NCBI GenBank assembly: GCA_027559495.1
Contig: JAMXSV010000024.1
Span: 1-64,000 of the forward strand
Length of the DNA: 64,000 nt
Direction of reading: 5' to 3'
Source of the DNA: Aurifilum marmelostoma
Lineage: Eukaryota; Ascomycota; Sordariomycetes; Diaporthales; Cryphonectriaceae
In this document: positions 60,580 through 64,000 of the stretch, one piece after another
Layout of the letters: the number at the start of each line of letters is the position of its first letter
Numbering within the stretch: the first letter of the stretch is position 1
Translations under genes and position numbers: made by a program
The notes under the pieces: model-generated
What the model was told of the DNA's origin: nothing
What the model saw: the letters and a program-made list of their open reading frames with translations, nothing else
Database searches by the model: none

Positions 60580-61476
60580 ATGATGTCCGCTCATGATTAT
60601 TCAAATTCTGAGCCTTTCGAGTCACCTCCATCGTATGCCTCCTGTGTAAACACCCTGGATGATATTGCGAATTTGCCGCCGGAAAAACAGCAAATGAATG
60701 AAGACCTGCTCGAGGACAATCGCGGCGTGGAATCGAACACGCATCCACCACCTCCTTTCTCGGTCACCCCCGGCAGTCTCGTAATCGCGCCGCAGACAGT
60801 CACCATTCGCCCTCCCATCTCAGGCGCGAGACCATTATATCAGCTCTCGAGCCCGCTGCATTGCCACCTTGGGACGACATACTTACGCCTTATCGAAGTG
60901 CCACCCACGCGGCAGCTGAAGGAAAACGGTACTCTGAAGAGAATTGAGATGACGGATGAGCTATATCAGATTTACGAGGTACAGGTGCCGTCCAGGAAGC
61001 AAGAGGCTGTACTAGCCCTCAGTGGCCAGCAGCATGATCAATTCAATGGCGCACAGTTGCGGAAGGAAACATCCGTGGGGATCACTGGCTTGAAGAACAC
61101 TTTTGATGTCATCTCTGATGACGAGACGAATCATCCGCGACTACTATACCATGCCAGACACAAGAAGGGAGTGGTGGAGTGGCACGATGGTGGCGGTGAG
61201 CTTATCGCTGTTGAGACACCTGGTGCAGATAAAACCGTTGATGAGGACAGGCTTGAGATTGTTAAGTCTCTGAATAAGCCACACTTGAATCTAATCGTCG
61301 CGTTGTGGGTTGCAAGGGTATGGCAAGATGCTCGAGAAGACATGGCAAAGGAGGATCTGGAGGAGGCAAAGAAGCAGAAAGCTCTTAAAAGTGAGATTTT
61401 TAATCAGGCCGGCAAGCACAACGGGTTTCTGCATGGTATGAAAGAGGCTCTGAATTTGACTCACAAGCCAAATTAG
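60580..61476 (+). CDS. Hypothetical fungal protein with PPxY motif
   Basis: A single-exon frame of about 298 residues from MMSAHDYSNSEPFESPPSYASC. I do not recognise the family. It is hydrophilic, without signal peptide or membrane segment. PPSY near residue 18 fits a WW-domain/Rsp5-ubiquitin-ligase docking motif. The proline-rich part (HPPPPFSVTPGSL) precedes a folded region with beta-type segments (PLYQLSSPLHCHLGTTYLRL, LYQIYEVQVPSRKQ, LLYHARHKKGVVEWHDGGGE). The end is a charged helix (AREDMAKEDLEEAKKQKALKSE). The layout recalls fungal tubby/LURP-one-like proteins, but that is a guess. The in-frame ATG at 60,565 gives five more residues; 60,580 and 60,583 are equally plausible. Confidence 0.65.
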   Translation: MMSAHDYSNSEPFESPPSYASCVNTLDDIANLPPEKQQMNEDLLEDNRGVESNTHPPPPFSVTPGSLVIAPQTVTIRPPISGARPLYQLSSPLHCHLGTTYLRLIEVPPTRQLKENGTLKRIEMTDELYQIYEVQVPSRKQEAVLALSGQQHDQFNGAQLRKETSVGITGLKNTFDVISDDETNHPRLLYHARHKKGVVEWHDGGGELIAVETPGADKTVDEDRLEIVKSLNKPHLNLIVALWVARVWQDAREDMAKEDLEEAKKQKALKSEIFNQAGKHNGFLHGMKEALNLTHKPN

Positions 61477-61812
61477 TTAGCACTTAAGTAGGTATCAAAC
61501 TTGCAACGGGAAGGATTGATGTGTTTATGGCATGGGGTTTACGTCAGTCATGCAATAATCGCACCCGTTTTCTCGCGCAACACAGCTGTTCACGTCCCAA
61601 ATAGTACAATTGAGCCTCTTCGAATCCTTCCAGAACGACCATCGAGTTATTCCGGGTCTAGGTGGGAAATCATAGAGGTGGCTGGGGCCAGAATTCTAAT
61701 GCCCGGATGACATGATATGTCACATCTATCTCAAGAAATTCGCATTCGTTTCAAATGATTGCCCTTGAACCCCATTCTCCCTCCACAGAAGGAATCTACA
61801 GGCATTTCAGGA
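61477..61812. other. Intergenic stretch between convergent genes
   Basis: 336 bp holding the 3' ends of the hypothetical gene and the methyltransferase. No coding or structural feature is recognised. Confidence 0.4.
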
Positions 61813-62544
61813 TCAAAGATCCTTCCATTTCCATACGCTCCACTCGTGTAGCTTTTCGTCATCCCACTCTCGCAGGTCAATCTCTTCTCTGCCCTCCTGC
61901 TCTGCTATCAACCCTCCAGCCTCCATGAGTTCCCAAAATTCTCTCATATAATCAATATATGCCACCCTCATAGCATATACCACAATCGCTTTAGAGTGCG
62001 GGGAGCGCCGAAGACACCTGAGAATCGTTTGGCTCAACAGTCTCGGGTGTTCTTCCGTGTACATGGTGTCGGCGGCAAGTATGATAGGAAATCCATTGAC
62101 GTCGTCTACCGAGAACTTGCCCATTTCTTCTTGGCCGGTAGAATGAAGATGGATTACAGCAGGTTGTGTCCAATCGAGCGTGCCGCAGACCGCTGACCCG
62201 CCATGGTCTCGAAGAATATCGATATTGAGGTCCACGTTTGCCTGCACGCCAGGGACGATGGTTGGAAGATCTGTCAGCAGCGCGCTCATGCCCCATATTG
62301 TTGCGGCGGATAGACCACTCAGGCCAGTGCCAGCCCCGAGTTCGAGAATAGCATAACCAGCGTCCTGTGGGTCGATTTGAGACTTATCAATGTCCAGTTT
62401 ATAGAGTAGGTTTGAGAGGATGCCGGCTGAACTCCAGGTTGTGAGTGATAGACCCTCGGCTGCGCATGGGGTGTCGACGATGGAGATGGAGACCTGCTTG
62501 TCTGCGGACTTTGGAACTTTGAAGGTGGACTTGTGCAGTGCCAT
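61813..62544 (-). CDS. Class I SAM methyltransferase, Methyltransf_16 type
   Basis: A single-exon protein of 243 residues from MALHKSTFKVPKSADKQVSISI. The SAM-binding motif I is YAILELGAGTGLSGLSA. Post-motif acidic DLPTIVPGVQANVDLN and FPIILAADTMYTEEHPRLL (motif equivalent to D-x-Y) follow, and the end is WSVWKWKDL. The TTWSSAG segment upstream of motif I matches the W-x-x-(A/S)-x motif of METTL21/EFM/Nnt1-like enzymes (PF10294). These methylate lysines of proteins such as elongation factors or chaperones, or small molecules such as nicotinamide. The substrate is unknown. The start at 62,544 was preferred over an in-frame ATG at 62,709, which would add 55 unlike residues. Confidence 0.8.
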   Translation of the reverse strand: MALHKSTFKVPKSADKQVSISIVDTPCAAEGLSLTTWSSAGILSNLLYKLDIDKSQIDPQDAGYAILELGAGTGLSGLSAATIWGMSALLTDLPTIVPGVQANVDLNIDILRDHGGSAVCGTLDWTQPAVIHLHSTGQEEMGKFSVDDVNGFPIILAADTMYTEEHPRLLSQTILRCLRRSPHSKAIVVYAMRVAYIDYMREFWELMEAGGLIAEQEGREEIDLREWDDEKLHEWSVWKWKDL

Positions 62545-63532
62545 GATTTGGTGGTTAGTCTCGCGTCTCTGGGAACTTGCTCGTTGTTTCACGATTGAAA
62601 TTTGCCAGGCGATGAGTACACTCATGCAAAGCGGGAATTTTGACGCCGTCGCTCTGGTGCTGCCAGCTGGCGGACAGCTGGTATGCTGTTGATCTATGTC
62701 AACCAACAAAATTGTATAGACTACTGAAGTATCGACTCATTCTTCCTCCCATACCATTTCAATAACCCGAATCACTCTCAGCAGATCAATACTGTTCTAG
62801 AAACTTCGTTCAGGAGGCTGTGGCAGTAGCCTAAGGAGATAACACCCGGGAGCTGCTTAAGAAGGGGGGTACTCGATGACACTTGATCTCGGCAGAACAA
62901 GGCTGTTGGGCCGACACGCCGAGCCAGAAGATCAGTGATTCAGCAGTGCGATTTATCGTGGTGAGAGCTGGGTGAATTGTAGTAGGCAGATCATCTATCA
63001 GCTGAGATATTGGATGGACACTGAAGACAGATCATGACACCAATCCTAATATTGTGCAGAGTATATGAACGCAATTCGAAGATGAATATGATTCCTAGGT
63101 GACGGTTCGTCGTAGCAGCTCCGGGACATAATCAGGATGGAGCATAGCGACCACTAATAATGGGATTCCAGCGCGGGATAGAAGCTCGAGACAAAGATAC
63201 TATGAACTCTAGTAAGAAATGACGAATATTATTATTATATTTAATAAGTCCTTACCTGATTTCATGATGGTAAAGGTCTGTCCTGCGTCCCAATATATGC
63301 GAGAGTCTCACAGTACGAATGTGCCTGCATGTTTTCATTACCAGTTGATGCCTGCTCACAAGGTCGTCAAATAAGTCTGAGCACAGTCGCGTGAGTTCCA
63401 CAACCAACTTCTCTGCGTTGTCGTTCTCTGTTTCTCTTTTCTTTTCTTTTCTCTTTCCTTTCTTTCTCCTTCCCCCTTCTTTTCGGTTTCCTATTTTTGT
63501 TTGCTATTGTTTTGTTCTCTGCTTTTGTCAAC
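62545..63532. other. Gene-free stretch, 1.0 kb
   Basis: Contains the methyltransferase promoter. A pyrimidine-rich tract, CTTTTCTTTTCTTTTC-like, lies near 63,430-63,480. No gene or RNA is recognised. Confidence 0.4.
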
Positions 63533-63769
63533 CTACTTGAAGCGCTCAACCCGAGCCCAGTCATCTGTGCCCAAATCATGGCGAGTTGCGAAAGACTCAA
63601 TGTTTCCAGCATACAGAGCCAGAGTCTCCTTCACCCGCCCACAGGCACCAAATTGCCGCATGCGGTGAGCATAAGCGCACCACCCACGCTCGACCTTGCG
63701 CCTCCTCTCAAACTGGTGATCTGTCTCGCAGCTGGGGCAGACATTCTTCCAGGTGGATTGCTGGCACAT
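63533..63769 (-). CDS. Small hypothetical protein, 78 residues
   Basis: A frame starting MCQQSTWKNVCPSCETDHQF and ending DDWARVERFK. It has four Cys (C-x8-C-x2-C near the start, others later) and many Arg and Glu. The MCQ-start and early Cys-x2-Cys pattern is common among small uncharacterised ascomycete proteins, perhaps zinc-binding. No signal peptide is present. The longer in-frame ATG at 63,901 adds an unlikely leader. Coding status rests on composition and start context only. Confidence 0.45.
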   Translation of the reverse strand: MCQQSTWKNVCPSCETDHQFERRRKVERGWCAYAHRMRQFGACGRVKETLALYAGNIESFATRHDLGTDDWARVERFK

Positions 63770-64000
63770 GATTGATTCACTGTAAATGCTGAAAATGGAA
63801 GTGATATTGTTAACAATGAGACGCCAAAGAATGAAGAAAAGTGATGAGGGACTAAGATTTGATGGTGTTTGCTGGCACCTTTTCCCCCCCTGAGGGTGCA
63901 ACGGATCGATGCTATTTATCTATGTTCGGAGGTGATCTGGAGTACAATTCTATTCTTCTATCTTTGGCAAAGACTAAGTGGCTTCTTATCATTGCTCCCT

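Noticed and set aside
1..64000. CRISPR arrays, tRNA or rRNA genes, intact transposase genes, PKS or NRPS genes
   Set aside because: I looked for regularly spaced repeats, tRNA-like T-loops, transposase and reverse-transcriptase motifs, and synthase domains, and found none I could support. CRISPR is not expected in a fungal nuclear genome.

Overview
The window is nuclear DNA of a filamentous ascomycete (Pezizomycotina). Genes are split by many 50-90 nt introns with GT...AG ends and CTAAC/CTGAC-like branch sites. Families are typically fungal: Zn2Cys6 regulators, Dal5-like and sugar-porter MFS carriers, a SAT4/rhodopsin-type membrane protein, a sedolisin and an extracellular catalase-peroxidase. 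The left 1.65 kb is a TpA-rich, CpG-poor repeat of the kind left by repeat-induced point mutation. I cannot name the genus. Long gene-free stretches, five broken or remnant loci and many secreted or catabolic genes suggest an accessory, possibly subtelomeric, segment.

Layout: 1-1.65 kb AT-rich direct repeats. 2.5-9.2 kb: an EthD-domain protein and a DUF1772 anthrone-oxygenase-like protein (divergent pair), a DHA2 drug exporter and an AflR-like Zn2Cys6 regulator. This looks like the tailoring, export and regulation end of an emodin/anthraquinone-type cluster, but no polyketide synthase lies in the window. 10-12.8 kb: SAT4-type membrane protein and a carboxylesterase relic. 13.3-19.1 kb: a hydantoinase-A/DUF917 fusion divergent from an NCS1 nucleobase/hydantoin-type permease. 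21.2-23.9 kb: secreted catalase-peroxidase. 25-26 kb: possible regulator remnant. 27.4-29.2 kb: sugar transporter. 32.4-36.1 kb: secreted alginate-lyase-like polysaccharide lyase convergent with a secreted TAP-like peptidase. 37.5-38.8 kb: broken extracellular intradiol dioxygenase. 42.2-43.1 kb: broken FAD amine oxidase. 43.6-54.5 kb: Zn2Cys6 regulator, Dal5-like permease, 5-oxoprolinase and an intronless anhydro-N-acetylmuramate-kinase-like gene. 57.4-63.8 kb: sedolisin, a hypothetical protein, a small-molecule or protein methyltransferase and a small Cys-containing protein.

How the genes may work together: two loci (13-19 kb and 43-54 kb) each pair an importer of small nitrogenous compounds with an ATP-dependent ring-opening enzyme. 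The second adds a pathway-type regulator and a bacterial-type anhydro-sugar kinase whose expected catalytic Asp is Glu. All three enzymes (HyuA-DUF917, oxoprolinase, AnmK-like) share the ASKHA ATPase fold. I propose the 43-54 kb block as a candidate uncharacterised catabolic module for a lactam/anhydro-sugar compound, possibly peptidoglycan-derived. That is inference from gene content only.
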